From the NCBI GenBank assembly GCA_016787565.1, contig JAEUUG010000003.1, positions 496,001 to 560,000 of the forward strand: a DNA stretch of 64,000 bases, written 5' to 3'. This document shows, one piece after another, positions 42,597 to 50,913 of this stretch (positions within the stretch are counted from its first letter, which is position 1; the number at the start of each line of letters is the position of its first letter). Source of the stretch: Cyclobacteriaceae bacterium. Lineage in GTDB: Bacteria; Bacteroidota; Bacteroidia; Cytophagales; Cyclobacteriaceae. Made by a program: the position numbers and the translations under genes. The notes beneath the pieces were generated by a model. The model was not told where the DNA came from. It ran no database searches and was given only the letters and a program-made list of their open reading frames with translations.

Positions 42597-43265
42597 ATGA
42601 AAGTCCGAATAATAAATTTCACTAGCATAAGCGGAGTACTCTTGCTCATGCTTTTTATCCAGGTTCTGTTAGGCTGTAAAGCTTCGAATGCAAGCAAAGG
42701 TGCTGCGATTGGCGCGGGGTCAGGAGCTGTAATTGGTGGAGTAATCGGGAAGCAAGCTGGCAATACTGCACTCGGTGCCATCATCGGTGCTTCTGTTGGT
42801 GGAACTACAGGTGTATTGATTGGTAAGCACATGGACAAGCAGGCTGAAGAATTACGGGCAGACCTGAAAGGTGCAACCGTTGAACGTGTTGGAGAAGGTA
42901 TTAAAATTACTTTCGATTCCGGATTGATGTTTGACTTTGATTCGTATACACTCCGTGCAGGTACAAAAGAAAATTTAACCGGATTGGCCAATACACTGAA
43001 TAAGTATGACGATACCAATGTTTTAATTGAAGGACATACCGATAAAACCGGTACGGATGAGTATAATTTGAAACTATCACAACAACGCGGTGAGGCAGTT
43101 CAGGATTTTCTGGTGCAGAACAACGTTAAAAGAGCGCGTATCACTACTACCGGTTATGGTGAGCAACAGAATATTTCCGATGTCGATCAGGAGAACAGAC
43201 GGGTAGAAGTGGCCATCTATGCGAATAAGAAAATGAAAAAAGCTGCTGAGAAAGGTCAATTATAG
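42597..43265 (+). CDS. OmpA family lipoprotein with glycine-zipper domain
   Basis: 222 aa. Lipobox VLLGC near residue 23, then a glycine zipper (GAAIGAGSGAVIGGVIGKQAG and a second repeat), then an OmpA C-terminal domain (about 100-215) with FDSGLMFDFDSYTL, the peptidoglycan contact EGHTDKTGTDEYN and the end NRRVEVAIYA. It likely ties the outer membrane to peptidoglycan. It is 19 nt upstream of the kinase gene at 43285, so the two may be cotranscribed. Confidence 0.92.
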   Translation: MKVRIINFTSISGVLLLMLFIQVLLGCKASNASKGAAIGAGSGAVIGGVIGKQAGNTALGAIIGASVGGTTGVLIGKHMDKQAEELRADLKGATVERVGEGIKITFDSGLMFDFDSYTLRAGTKENLTGLANTLNKYDDTNVLIEGHTDKTGTDEYNLKLSQQRGEAVQDFLVQNNVKRARITTTGYGEQQNISDVDQENRRVEVAIYANKKMKKAAEKGQL

Positions 43266-43284
43266 TTTGCTGTTAAAACAGAAT

Positions 43285-43974
43285 ATGGAAAGTTATAATA
43301 CTATGGATATGGATAACGCATACCTGACGGTGGCGGCCCATGATCTACGCGCTCCGCTTCAATCCGTAAAAGGGTTGGTTTACCTGATGAAGCAGGAGCC
43401 TGATCGCGAAAATCTTGATCCTTACTTTACGATGTTGGATACCAGCGTAGACAGAATGAACCAATCGATCAGCGACATGCTCCATCATTCCACGAACGTT
43501 TCCAACGGGGTGCGGGTAGAGGAAATGACGTTGCGATCTGTGATCGAGGAAGCAACCTGTTCCTTGCGTTTTTTACCCGGAGCTGAGCATGTCAGGATTG
43601 ACGTATCCACAGGAGAGGAGGAATTATTTTACTCTGACCGGCATTGTTTGTTCAGTGTTCTTACCAATATCATATCCAATGCCATCCGCTATCGCGATGT
43701 ACACAAGGAATCTTTTGTAAACATAGCGGTAACCCATAACCATGACGGTGCAGAGGTAATTATAGCTGACAACGGTATTGGTATTGCAGAGGGTGTGCAG
43801 GAAAAGATCTTTGAAAAATTTTATCGCGTTAATAATACGCCTGGTGGTTCGGGACTAGGCCTGTACATGGTCAAGCACTTGATGGAAAAATTGGGCGGTA
43901 CGTTACAATTGCTATCTGTATTAGGGGAGGGTACCACCTTCAGACTTCAGATACCCAATTTACCTCAGCGTTAA
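43285..43974 (+). CDS. Minimal soluble histidine kinase without sensor domain
   Basis: 229 aa from the ATG at 43285 (the frame extends upstream only through a TTG). Directly a HisKA domain with the phosphoacceptor in AAHDLRAPLQSVKG, then a HATPase with N-box NIISNAIRYRD, G1 IADNGIGIA and G2 GGSGLGLYMVKHL. No input domain and no membrane helix. It may take its signal from another protein, such as a receiver or the OmpA-like lipoprotein encoded before it, and may feed the single-domain receivers of the island. Kinase assignment is firm, partner unknown. Confidence 0.88.
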   Translation: MESYNTMDMDNAYLTVAAHDLRAPLQSVKGLVYLMKQEPDRENLDPYFTMLDTSVDRMNQSISDMLHHSTNVSNGVRVEEMTLRSVIEEATCSLRFLPGAEHVRIDVSTGEEELFYSDRHCLFSVLTNIISNAIRYRDVHKESFVNIAVTHNHDGAEVIIADNGIGIAEGVQEKIFEKFYRVNNTPGGSGLGLYMVKHLMEKLGGTLQLLSVLGEGTTFRLQIPNLPQR

Positions 43975-44047
43975 AAATAGATTTTGATTCAGGTTCTCTG
44001 CATCATTAAAATTTCTGTAGACATGAGGTAACTAAAAAGGCATCTGG

Positions 44048-44815
44048 CTACAGTGCTAAACTTGCTACACGTTCAGTAGTGAATTCCTTTTCTTCACAGG
44101 GAAGCAACGTTCCCCAAAAATTCCTGTAATCATCTAAATTTACGTTCACCTCTAATTCCTGCAAGGAAGGTTCAAGCTGGAAGAGCGCGCTTTTCAATGT
44201 GGCAAAGGAACGATACCCGGAAAGCTGGATCGTTCCTACTTGTTGCTTGGTTAGAAATAGCGTAGGAAAACGAGCAACCTCACGTCTTCGGGTGTCCTCC
44301 CAATCGGTGCGAAAAAGTTCTTGTCCTGTTTTACTTTCAAAATCACTCCGAAATTTCACCAGGTCAAACGATGATAATTCCATCGCTAGTGCTTCAGCAA
44401 CGTTGAATATAACCAGCGTATCAGCAATATCCTGATTATTCAGGTGACAGCTTTCCCGTAACTTCCGTAGCAGAAGTTCACCGCATTGCAGAGACTGCGA
44501 AGTGGCACACGCCACCGCGATACACGCTGGAAAAGAGGAAGCGGGTGGATTGTCTTTCCAGATCGTAGCGCACATGGGCATACCGGAAATTTGTTCCGCA
44601 TGCAACCACATCGGGCCCATCTGACCGGCCCTAGAAACAGAATTAACATTATCAACGAACCCATCCCATGAGGGAATTAAACCGCCCATACAATACGACC
44701 AGTTTAAATAGTCTTTATACTGAAAAATCAGTTTTCGCCATTGTGGCTCCATAGCCCAGCTCCAACAACATAAAGGATCTGTAAAGTAGATAATGTTAAT
44801 TCTGTCCGGCACCAT
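44048..44815 (-). CDS. DsbA-family thioredoxin-like protein (FrnE/SpxH-like)
   Basis: 255 aa, no signal peptide. The active site region is YFTDPLCCWSWAMEPQW; the related FrnE/SpxH proteins have DPxCxWCW-like CxxC sites, while here two cysteines are adjacent and the next motif position is serine. The helical insertion and the C-terminal GYRSF/PTLFL strands of the DsbA fold are present (RFPTLFLTKQQVGTIQLSGY). It is cytoplasmic and may serve in disulfide stress or as an adapter. It lies 12 nt downstream of the manganese catalase gene in the same operon. Confidence 0.82.
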   Translation of the reverse strand: MVPDRINIIYFTDPLCCWSWAMEPQWRKLIFQYKDYLNWSYCMGGLIPSWDGFVDNVNSVSRAGQMGPMWLHAEQISGMPMCATIWKDNPPASSFPACIAVACATSQSLQCGELLLRKLRESCHLNNQDIADTLVIFNVAEALAMELSSFDLVKFRSDFESKTGQELFRTDWEDTRRREVARFPTLFLTKQQVGTIQLSGYRSFATLKSALFQLEPSLQELEVNVNLDDYRNFWGTLLPCEEKEFTTERVASLAL

Positions 44816-44827
44816 TGCTATCGTATG

Positions 44828-45829
44828 CTATTTTACTTTTTTAGAACGACCGTTACCTTTTGTTTCCAATGCATGGATAGTGGTTGGATCGTACGCAGGC
44901 GTATTCCAGCTCATATCTTCCTTAACAGAAGCTGCGTCTACTTCATTGCTCCGTATTGTGCTCAGCTCCCTATCCATCGCGTTTGCCTCTTTCATCGTAT
45001 GACTGGCACCCACCACTTTTTGTTCGGTTAAACCGTTTGTTGCCATTACATGCGCAATGGGATCTTCAACGTATTGGAATGGCTCACCAAGCCTTGAGCT
45101 TACACCCTGATTCCATGGACCGCGGTAATCATTACCACTCGACATGTTAAAATACGTATTGCTGAATCGTGGATCGGCTTGTAACACACCAGGAGGAAAA
45201 TTTTGTGGAATAGTTTCCAAAGCCGCTTCAAACATCTGGAAGTGAGCCACCTCACGTGCCATTAAGAAGCGCAGGGTCTCCTTTACGTAAACGTCTTCAG
45301 TGTACTGTAATAAATATTCGTAAACCAATTTTGCGCGGGTTTCCGCTCCAATGTTGGATCGTAAATCAGCGGTAAGATCGCCTTGAGCATCTCCGTTGAT
45401 GTATGCAGCCGTCCACGGAACACCCTGACTATTGGTATAGCACGGTCCACCGCCACTGCCAACTAAAAATTGTGGCGCTACCATAGCGTTATGGATTACT
45501 TCTTCCTTCGCTCCCTTGCCGTTTAGCATTTGCATGATCTCTGATTTCTCTGCAGCATTTTTAAGATCACCGTTGATGCCCGTTAACAACATTTGAATGG
45601 TTGCCCCGACAATTTCGAGGTGACTGAATTCTTCGGTGGCAATGTCCATAAGAAGATCATATTTATCCGGATACGGTTTTTTTGCTCCGAACGCCTGACC
45701 AAAATATCGCAAGGCTGCGGCCAACTCTCCGTTTGCCCCACCAAACTGCTCCAGCAACAATGAAGCAAAGGCAGGATCTGGCTTTGATACACGTGCATTG
45801 AATTGTAATTCCTTTATGTGGTAAAACAT
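44828..45829 (-). CDS. Manganese catalase family protein
   Basis: 333 aa. The di-manganese ligand helices are seen: ATEEFSHLEIVGATI and AREVAHFQMFEAAL, plus the first glutamate in the N-terminal helix (LLLEQFGGANGELAAALRYF). The C-terminal ~50 residues are an extension rich in charged residues ending NGRSKKVK. It splits hydrogen peroxide to water and oxygen without heme in the cytosol. With the DsbA-like protein in the same operon it forms an oxidative-stress pair under a TGGCAT element. Confidence 0.95.
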   Translation of the reverse strand: MFYHIKELQFNARVSKPDPAFASLLLEQFGGANGELAAALRYFGQAFGAKKPYPDKYDLLMDIATEEFSHLEIVGATIQMLLTGINGDLKNAAEKSEIMQMLNGKGAKEEVIHNAMVAPQFLVGSGGGPCYTNSQGVPWTAAYINGDAQGDLTADLRSNIGAETRAKLVYEYLLQYTEDVYVKETLRFLMAREVAHFQMFEAALETIPQNFPPGVLQADPRFSNTYFNMSSGNDYRGPWNQGVSSRLGEPFQYVEDPIAHVMATNGLTEQKVVGASHTMKEANAMDRELSTIRSNEVDAASVKEDMSWNTPAYDPTTIHALETKGNGRSKKVK

Positions 45830-45859
45830 AGTTTTATTTTTTTGAATGAACTAACGAGA

Positions 45860-45876
45860 TGTAAAAGATTATGCCA
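45860..45876 (-). promoter_or_regulatory. TGGCAY promoter of the manganese catalase operon
   Basis: Minus strand CTGGCATA-ATCT-TTTAC, T 47 nt before the ATG. TTAC is one base further than exact spacing. A GTG-N9-CAC dyad (45939-45953) lies 63 nt upstream. Confidence 0.5.
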
Positions 45877-46017
45877 GACTGGCCACTAACGTTTTGTAGC
45901 TAATTGAATCTGTTTAGGCTTATTGTCAGCTTTCTTAAGTGCGTTTTTTACACAGGTATTTTTTTCCGTTGATAAACCTACTCACCGCGCCACGATGAAC
46001 TGTTCCCTGGAAAAAAA

Positions 46018-46050
46018 GAAAGGATTCCGACTTTCATCAGAATCCTTTTA
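46018..46050 (-). terminator. Intrinsic terminator of the gene at 46112
   Basis: Perfect stem AAAGGATTC / GAATCCTTT with a 12-nt loop, followed on the minus strand by a T-rich run. 62 nt past the stop. Confidence 0.85.
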
Positions 46051-46111
46051 TCAAACTAATAGTATGGAAACTTATTCACGATCCAATGGCTTGGTTCGCT
46101 ACGAAGCTATA

Positions 46112-46618
46112 TTAATTTGGTTTCTTTGCAGTTGTTTTTCCTTTCGGGAAGGCGGGAGACAGATCACCTTTTTCATTGGCCCATACGCGTGAAGATTTTC
46201 CTTTGTCATCTTTTACTTCAAGATACGATCCTTTCTTAGAAGGATCTGAACTTTCCCAATATCCGGTTACTTCCTGGTCTTTATACGTACTACCATCAAA
46301 CGAAGACTTTAATGTTGAATTCACATCATTCCAATCTCCTTTTTTGTACGTCTGAACATAACTTCCATCTCTATCATAGAAGGTCATGTAGGGTGTGCTA
46401 CCGGTATTGTAAGTTCCGTAATAACCATCACCCGCATCGTACCACTGGACAGATGGATTTTGCGTTCCAGGATTTCTTTGACCCCAATCCTTGCTAAGAT
46501 TATCACCGACAGTTTTGTCAGTCAATGGCCTGGGATAACCACTTTCTTGTGCGTAAGCAACATTTCCCATTACTGCAGACAACAGTAAGCAGCTGAAATA
46601 GATTGTTATTTTTTTCAT
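46112..46618 (-). CDS. Secreted protein of unknown function, Tyr/Gly/Ser-rich
   Basis: 168 aa with a signal peptide (cleavage near VAYAQE). The mature protein is rich in tyrosine, glycine, serine and aspartate, with short repeats such as WYDAGDGYYGTYN and DRDGSYVQTYKKGDW, and a basic tail KGKTTAKKPN. The repeating Y/D/G pattern suggests a beta-rich surface or matrix protein. I do not recognise the family. It has both TGGCAT and the GTG-N12-CAC dyad and is divergent from the DUF892 gene. Confidence 0.7.
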   Translation of the reverse strand: MKKITIYFSCLLLSAVMGNVAYAQESGYPRPLTDKTVGDNLSKDWGQRNPGTQNPSVQWYDAGDGYYGTYNTGSTPYMTFYDRDGSYVQTYKKGDWNDVNSTLKSSFDGSTYKDQEVTGYWESSDPSKKGSYLEVKDDKGKSSRVWANEKGDLSPAFPKGKTTAKKPN

Positions 46619-46657
46619 TGTTATTGTTTTTAGTTTGTTTTTATACTTGAGCTGATA

Positions 46658-46673
46658 AGAAATTTGAATGCCA
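46658..46673 (-). promoter_or_regulatory. TGGCAY promoter of the secreted protein gene
   Basis: Minus strand TTGGCATT-CAAA-TTTCT at exact spacing, T 55 nt before the ATG. Confidence 0.55.
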
Positions 46674-46731
46674 AAAGCATTTGGGGGAATTGGGCTGTAT
46701 TTACGATTGTTTCACAGTGCTAGCCTTTATT

Positions 46732-46749
46732 GTGGGGACTTTATCCCAC
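46732..46749. promoter_or_regulatory. GTGG-N10-CCAC dyad between divergent stress genes
   Basis: GTGGG and CCCAC arms around GACTTTAT; 59 nt upstream of the minus TGGCAT element. Also of the GTG-N12-CAC type. Confidence 0.5.
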
Positions 46750-46829
46750 GTATGTGTAGAGGTTTGTACGATACAAATCAGACCGATTTTTTGCAAAGGT
46801 TTTTGCGAGAGAACCATCACGCGTATCCA

Positions 46830-46845
46830 TTCCACACGTGTGGAA
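46830..46845. promoter_or_regulatory. Perfect palindrome TTCCACACGTGTGGAA
   Basis: A 16-bp perfect palindrome in the divergent region, about 46 nt upstream of the first TGGCAC element. Its half-site CCACAC is the reverse orientation of the GTG-N12-CAC arms, so it may be a different operator. Confidence 0.45.
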
Positions 46846-46890
46846 ATTGTTTCTACTAATCGCTACGTAAATCTTTATTTTACCTCAATC

Positions 46891-46921
46891 TGGCACATGT
46901 TTACATGGCACGAATATGTAT
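46891..46921 (+). promoter_or_regulatory. Two TGGCAC elements before the DUF892 gene
   Basis: CTGGCACA at 46891 (TTAC follows early) and ATGGCACG at 46906 (full -24 consensus, but no -12 box). The Ts are 64 and 49 nt before the ATG at 46955. Confidence 0.4.
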
Positions 46922-46954
46922 GCGCGAAACAAGAAACAACTAACTTTTAACATT

Positions 46955-47536
46955 ATGGCAACAACAACAAACTCCGAGGGTAAGAAAAAAAGTACCCAAC
47001 AAAATGGTTCGAATGGCGAACGTGAAAATGGCGCCATGCAGTCTTCGCAATTAATGAAGTTATTCGAAAACGGATTGAAAGATATTTACTGGGCAGAAAA
47101 AGCGCTCATTAAAGCTCTACCTAAAATGATTAAGAAGGCAACTTCCCAAGAACTGATTGAAGCATTGGAGCATCATCTCTCCGAAACCGAGGGTCAGATT
47201 GAACGAGTTGAAAAAGTATTTGGTATCCTCAATAAGAAAGCTGTAGCTAAAAAATGTGATGCTATGGAAGGTTTACTTAAAGAGGGTGAGGGTATTATGG
47301 AAGAGTGCGAGGACGGTTCAATGATGGATGCCGGGATTATTGCTGCCGGACAGAAAATTGAACATTACGAAATTGCATCGTATGGTACGTTACGAGCATT
47401 TGCCGAAACACTAGGTATGGACGATGTAGCCCAACTTTTGGAAGAGACGCTTGAAGAAGAAAAATTAGCCGATGAAAAATTAACTGAAGTTGCCTTATCA
47501 GCCGTGAATGTGGAGGCAGCAGCAGAAGAAAACTAA
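46955..47536 (+). CDS. DUF892 / YciE-type ferritin-like protein
   Basis: 193 aa from the ATG at 46955 (the open frame begins upstream at 46916 in the leader). The DUF892 four-helix bundle is seen with the sequence MKLFENGLKDIYWAEKALIKALPKM, then EHHLSETEGQIERVEKVF and EHYEIASYGTLRAFAETLG. YciE/YciF proteins have a di-metal ferritin-like site and are induced by osmotic and other stress. The N-terminal ~30 residues are low-complexity polar. Single gene with a terminator downstream. Confidence 0.93.
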   Translation: MATTTNSEGKKKSTQQNGSNGERENGAMQSSQLMKLFENGLKDIYWAEKALIKALPKMIKKATSQELIEALEHHLSETEGQIERVEKVFGILNKKAVAKKCDAMEGLLKEGEGIMEECEDGSMMDAGIIAAGQKIEHYEIASYGTLRAFAETLGMDDVAQLLEETLEEEKLADEKLTEVALSAVNVEAAAEEN

Positions 47537-47568
47537 ACTCGTAATCGAAAGAATTTTAGTACACAGCA

Positions 47569-47597
47569 GACCGCACGAAAGTGTGGTTTGTTTTTTT
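47569..47597 (+). terminator. Intrinsic terminator of the DUF892 gene
   Basis: Stem ACCGCAC / GTGTGGT (one G-T pair) with GAAA loop, followed by a T run. 32 nt past the stop. Confidence 0.85.
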
Positions 47598-47784
47598 AAG
47601 CATATTTTTTACTAACCGGAGTTGTTTCTATAAGCCACAATGTGCGAAAGTTTTAGAGACCCTATTCCACACAGCAAAGGGTGTTCAATCAGGAATCATC
47701 ATTTCCATCGAATAGAATGCTATGGTAATGAAGGCATGCGCTTTGGCTAGTGTTTAGAATAAAATAAAATTAAATAGATAAATT

Positions 47785-48270
47785 ATGAAACGAAATCAGG
47801 GATGGAAGGGAATGCTACTAACAGCGGTTTTAGCATTGAGTGTATTGGCAATCGGTTGTGATGACAATGATGACAAGGACACAGTGAAGAAAAATTATAC
47901 TATATCAGGAAATGCCAATGGTACTCAAGTTGTACCCTCAGTGAATGGAACAGGTAGCGGAACGATGACAGGTACCTATAATCCGAATACCCGTGTTCTG
48001 AGTTATACCAATGGCTGGTCTGGCTTAACTGGAGCGCCAACGAGTGGTGGTTTCTACACGGGCGCATCCGGCATAAACGGTTCAGCGGTAGGATCACCCT
48101 GGACATACGATGGTAATATCACCGGAACGGGAAACTACAACGGCACCATGACGTTGACAGAAGCGCAAGAGCAACAACTTTTGGGTGGTAACTGGTATTA
48201 CGGCTATAATACAGCAACCAATACCAACGGTGAAGTGCGCGGACAAATAACCAGCACACAAGTACGATAG
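47785..48270 (+). CDS. CHRD domain lipoprotein
   Basis: 161 aa. Signal peptide with lipobox VLAIGC, then an acidic linker DDNDDKD and a single CHRD domain: GTQVVPSVNGTGSGTMTGTY near its start, a glycine-rich middle and the final GEVRGQI. CHRD domains occur in chordin and in many secreted bacterial proteins; the bacterial function is unknown. Upstream there is TGGCTA 41 nt before the ATG, a possible weak relative of the TGGCAY element, with CCACACAG further up. Confidence 0.85.
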   Translation: MKRNQGWKGMLLTAVLALSVLAIGCDDNDDKDTVKKNYTISGNANGTQVVPSVNGTGSGTMTGTYNPNTRVLSYTNGWSGLTGAPTSGGFYTGASGINGSAVGSPWTYDGNITGTGNYNGTMTLTEAQEQQLLGGNWYYGYNTATNTNGEVRGQITSTQVR

Positions 48271-48297
48271 TTCAGGGCTGTTATAAAATTAGTACGC

Positions 48298-48328
48298 GTA
48301 AGAAGGGCTTTCTTTATGCTCTTCTTAC
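48298..48328 (+). terminator. Possible terminator/attenuator hairpin after the CHRD gene
   Basis: GTAAGAAG / CTTCTTAC stem. The right arm can instead pair with AGAAGAGC at 48339-48346 (via GCTCTTCT at 48318-48325), so two exclusive structures exist. Confidence 0.45.
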
Positions 48329-48540
48329 TGTACTTCTTAGAAGAGCTGGTGAGCATCAAGACGAATTCGCATACAGTTAACTTTTACTATGGTATAGCAT
48401 TTTACATAGAAAACATACCTCAATTAGGCAACTTGTGTTGAAGAAGGAGCCAAGCGAGTTGTTGCCGTTTCGCCCATGCCTGTCCCATACATTCCTCACA
48501 AAAGCAAGAGAAGACTTTCGGTTTCCTAAGCAAACACTAT

Positions 48541-48556
48541 TGGCATTCTTTTAGTA
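48541..48556 (+). promoter_or_regulatory. Distant TGGCAT element before the glycan operon
   Basis: TTGGCATT-CTTT-TAGTA, 113 nt before the glycosyltransferase ATG. Position is unlike the other sites, so membership is doubtful. Confidence 0.25.
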
Positions 48557-48653
48557 AAGCCCGCTATGCGTGAAACTATTTAGAGAGGTCTAACGCCCGA
48601 GAAAATAGGATGTCCGAGAGACAGTTTGAGAATTAACACAAAATAAACAAGAG

Positions 48654-49760
48654 ATGAATATACTTTGCTTTTCTCACTTGCGATGGAATTTTGTTTACCA
48701 ACGACCGCAACATTTAATGAGTCGATTCGCCAAAACAGGTACCGTGTACTTTATTGAAGAACCTGTGTTTGATGCACCCTGGACTTTTTTGAACGCTTCC
48801 AAAGCTGCCAATGCTGATGTAACAATATTAGTCCCGCACGTTCAGGCAGGTATTGACGTGAACGATCAACTTCGCAGCATGCTCGAGGATTTTCTCAAAG
48901 CAACTAATGTCAACGAGTACGTAGCATGGTATTATTCCCCAATGGCTTTGCCCTTCACCGATACCCTCTCACCAAGTATTATTGTGTACGACTGCATGGA
49001 TGAATTGGCCGGTTTCAAGTTTGCTCCTCCCGATATAAAAGAGCGTGAAGCCCAACTCTTTAAAATGGCGGATGTTGTTTTTACTGGAGGATACACCTTG
49101 TTCGAAGCGAAGAAAAATTGCCATGATTATATTTTCCCGTTTCCGAGTAGCATCGATAAAGATCACTTTTTACAGGCACGAGCGAAGCAAACAGAACCGG
49201 AGGATCAACAAAATATTCCACATCCGCGGCTTGGATTTTATGGTGTACTGGATGAGCGGCTGGACCTTCAACTGATAGCAGAAATCGCAAGGCTAAGACC
49301 CGAATGGCACATCGTGTTGATTGGGCCCGTTATTAAAATCGATGCTGATACCCTTCCGCAAGCGCAGAACATTCACTATCTGGGTGGTAAGGAGTATACA
49401 GAGCTGCCACTTTACTTGTCAGGATGGGACATTGCGATCATGCCCTTCGCGCTTAATGAATCCACCAAATACATTAGTCCGACTAAAACACCCGAATACC
49501 TTTCGGGTGGTAAACCGGTAATATCGACTCCAATTTCAGATGTCGTTAACGACTACGGTAGCAGTGGTTTGGTGTCTATTGCTGAAACGGCCGAGCAGTT
49601 TGTAATAAAGGCCGAGCTTTTACTGGCCTCTACCAATACTGAGGAATGGCTTTCCGATGTAGATCAACACATGTTACACATGTCGTGGGACAATACGTGG
49701 CAACACATGTCAAGTCACATGGAAAATGCAATTGCAAAAAAACAAGTTTTTAACCCTTAA
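48654..49760 (+). CDS. Glycosyltransferase (GT-B, family 1/4-like)
   Basis: 368 aa. N-terminal Rossmann part starts MNILCFSHLRWNFVYQRPQHLMSRFA, the usual opening of the TuaH-like glycosyltransferases (RPQ motif). The C-terminal nucleotide-sugar domain has HYLGGKEYTELPLYLSGWDIAIMPF and the SPTKTPEYLSGGKPVISTP motif. It should transfer a sugar from a nucleotide donor in the cytosol. It is first in an operon with glf (10 nt apart), so the donor may be UDP-galactofuranose or a related sugar; that is inference. Confidence 0.88.
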   Translation: MNILCFSHLRWNFVYQRPQHLMSRFAKTGTVYFIEEPVFDAPWTFLNASKAANADVTILVPHVQAGIDVNDQLRSMLEDFLKATNVNEYVAWYYSPMALPFTDTLSPSIIVYDCMDELAGFKFAPPDIKEREAQLFKMADVVFTGGYTLFEAKKNCHDYIFPFPSSIDKDHFLQARAKQTEPEDQQNIPHPRLGFYGVLDERLDLQLIAEIARLRPEWHIVLIGPVIKIDADTLPQAQNIHYLGGKEYTELPLYLSGWDIAIMPFALNESTKYISPTKTPEYLSGGKPVISTPISDVVNDYGSSGLVSIAETAEQFVIKAELLLASTNTEEWLSDVDQHMLHMSWDNTWQHMSSHMENAIAKKQVFNP

Positions 49761-49770
49761 CCATTATTTT

Positions 49771-50913
49771 ATGTTTGACTATATCGTAGTAGGAGCTGGA
49801 TTTGCAGGGGCGGTAATAGCTGAGCGATTAGCCTCTCAGGAAAATAAAAAGATTCTTATCGTGGATAAGCGAAAGCACATCGGAGGAAATACGTATGACT
49901 TCCACAACCAAGATGGCATTCTTGTGCATCAGTATGGCCCACATATCTTCCATACCAACTCACGCGATGTATTCGAATACCTGGGTCAATTTACAGCGTG
50001 GCGACCGTATGAGCATCGGGTGCTCGCCAGCGTAGATGGAATGCTAGTTCCTATACCCATTAATTTAAACACCATTAATAGTCTTTATGGGTTGAACCTT
50101 TCTTCCGAACAAGTAGACACGTTTCTGAAGGAAAAGGCAATCACAAAAACTCATGTTGTCACATCCGAAGACGCAGTTGTAAGCAAAATAGGGAAGGAGC
50201 TTTATGAAAAATTCTTTAAAGGCTATACAAAAAAGCAATGGGGTCTTGATCCTTCGGAATTAGATGCTTCGGTGGCAGCGCGCATTCCGACCCGAAACAA
50301 TAGAGACGACCGGTATTTTGCAGACAGTTATCAGGCGATGCCCCTGCATGGTTACACCAAAATGTTTGAGAACATGCTCGATCATCCCAATATCAAAGTA
50401 ATGCTCAATACAGACTATAAAGAAATTGAGAACGTTATTCCTTTTAAGAAGATGATCTATACCGGACCGGTTGACTATTTCTTTGATTATTGCTACGGAA
50501 AACTTCCTTATCGTTCGATTGAATTTAAGTTTGAAACATATGAGACCGAAAAATTCCAATCGACTGGCACCATTAATTATCCGAATGAACATTTGTATAC
50601 ACGCATCACAGAATTCAAACATTTAACGGGACAAAAACATCCTAAGACTTCTGTGGTGTATGAATATCCGAAAGCCGAAGGCGATCCGTATTATCCGGTG
50701 CCACGACCGGAAAATGCAGTGTTATACAAGCAATATCAATTGCTCGCAAACGAGGTACCAGACACTTACTTTACGGGAAGACTAGCTACGTACAAATATT
50801 ATAATATGGATCAGGTAGTGGCCCAATCGCTTACCCTCTATAAAAAGATTGTAGGGGCATCAATCTTGAGCCACTTGTCCAATGGATACGAACTTGCCGT
50901 CAACAAAGCTTGA
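49771..50913 (+). CDS. glf: UDP-galactopyranose mutase
   Basis: 380 aa from the ATG at 49771. FAD-binding GAGFAGAVIAERLA at the N-terminus, the substrate sequences HIFHTNSRDVFEYL and YTGPVDYFFDYCYGKLPYRS, and the C-terminal TGRLATYKYYNMDQVV are typical for Glf. It converts UDP-galactopyranose to UDP-galactofuranose in the cytosol, the donor for galactofuranose-containing glycans. The end of the gene overlaps the start of the next by 32 nt. Confidence 0.96.
   Translation: MFDYIVVGAGFAGAVIAERLASQENKKILIVDKRKHIGGNTYDFHNQDGILVHQYGPHIFHTNSRDVFEYLGQFTAWRPYEHRVLASVDGMLVPIPINLNTINSLYGLNLSSEQVDTFLKEKAITKTHVVTSEDAVVSKIGKELYEKFFKGYTKKQWGLDPSELDASVAARIPTRNNRDDRYFADSYQAMPLHGYTKMFENMLDHPNIKVMLNTDYKEIENVIPFKKMIYTGPVDYFFDYCYGKLPYRSIEFKFETYETEKFQSTGTINYPNEHLYTRITEFKHLTGQKHPKTSVVYEYPKAEGDPYYPVPRPENAVLYKQYQLLANEVPDTYFTGRLATYKYYNMDQVVAQSLTLYKKIVGASILSHLSNGYELAVNKA

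Larger units (their letters stand above)
46619..46954. other. Divergent regulatory region, no gene seen
   Basis: 336 nt between the secreted protein gene and the DUF892 gene. It holds a minus TGGCAT, two plus TGGCAC elements, the dyad at 46732-46749 and a perfect 16-bp palindrome at 46830-46845. Frames in it have no recognisable product. Confidence 0.7.
48271..48653. other. Intergenic region with hairpins and a distant TGGCAT, no gene seen
   Basis: 383 nt between the CHRD gene and the glycan operon. The 5' part can form two competing hairpins (48298-48328 and 48318-48346). A TTGGCATT element is at 48541, 113 nt before the first operon gene. No coding frame is believable. Confidence 0.6.

Noticed and set aside
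45923-46192. 89-codon plus-strand frame
   Set aside because: It overlaps the terminator at 46018-46050 and the end of the secreted protein gene; no family features.
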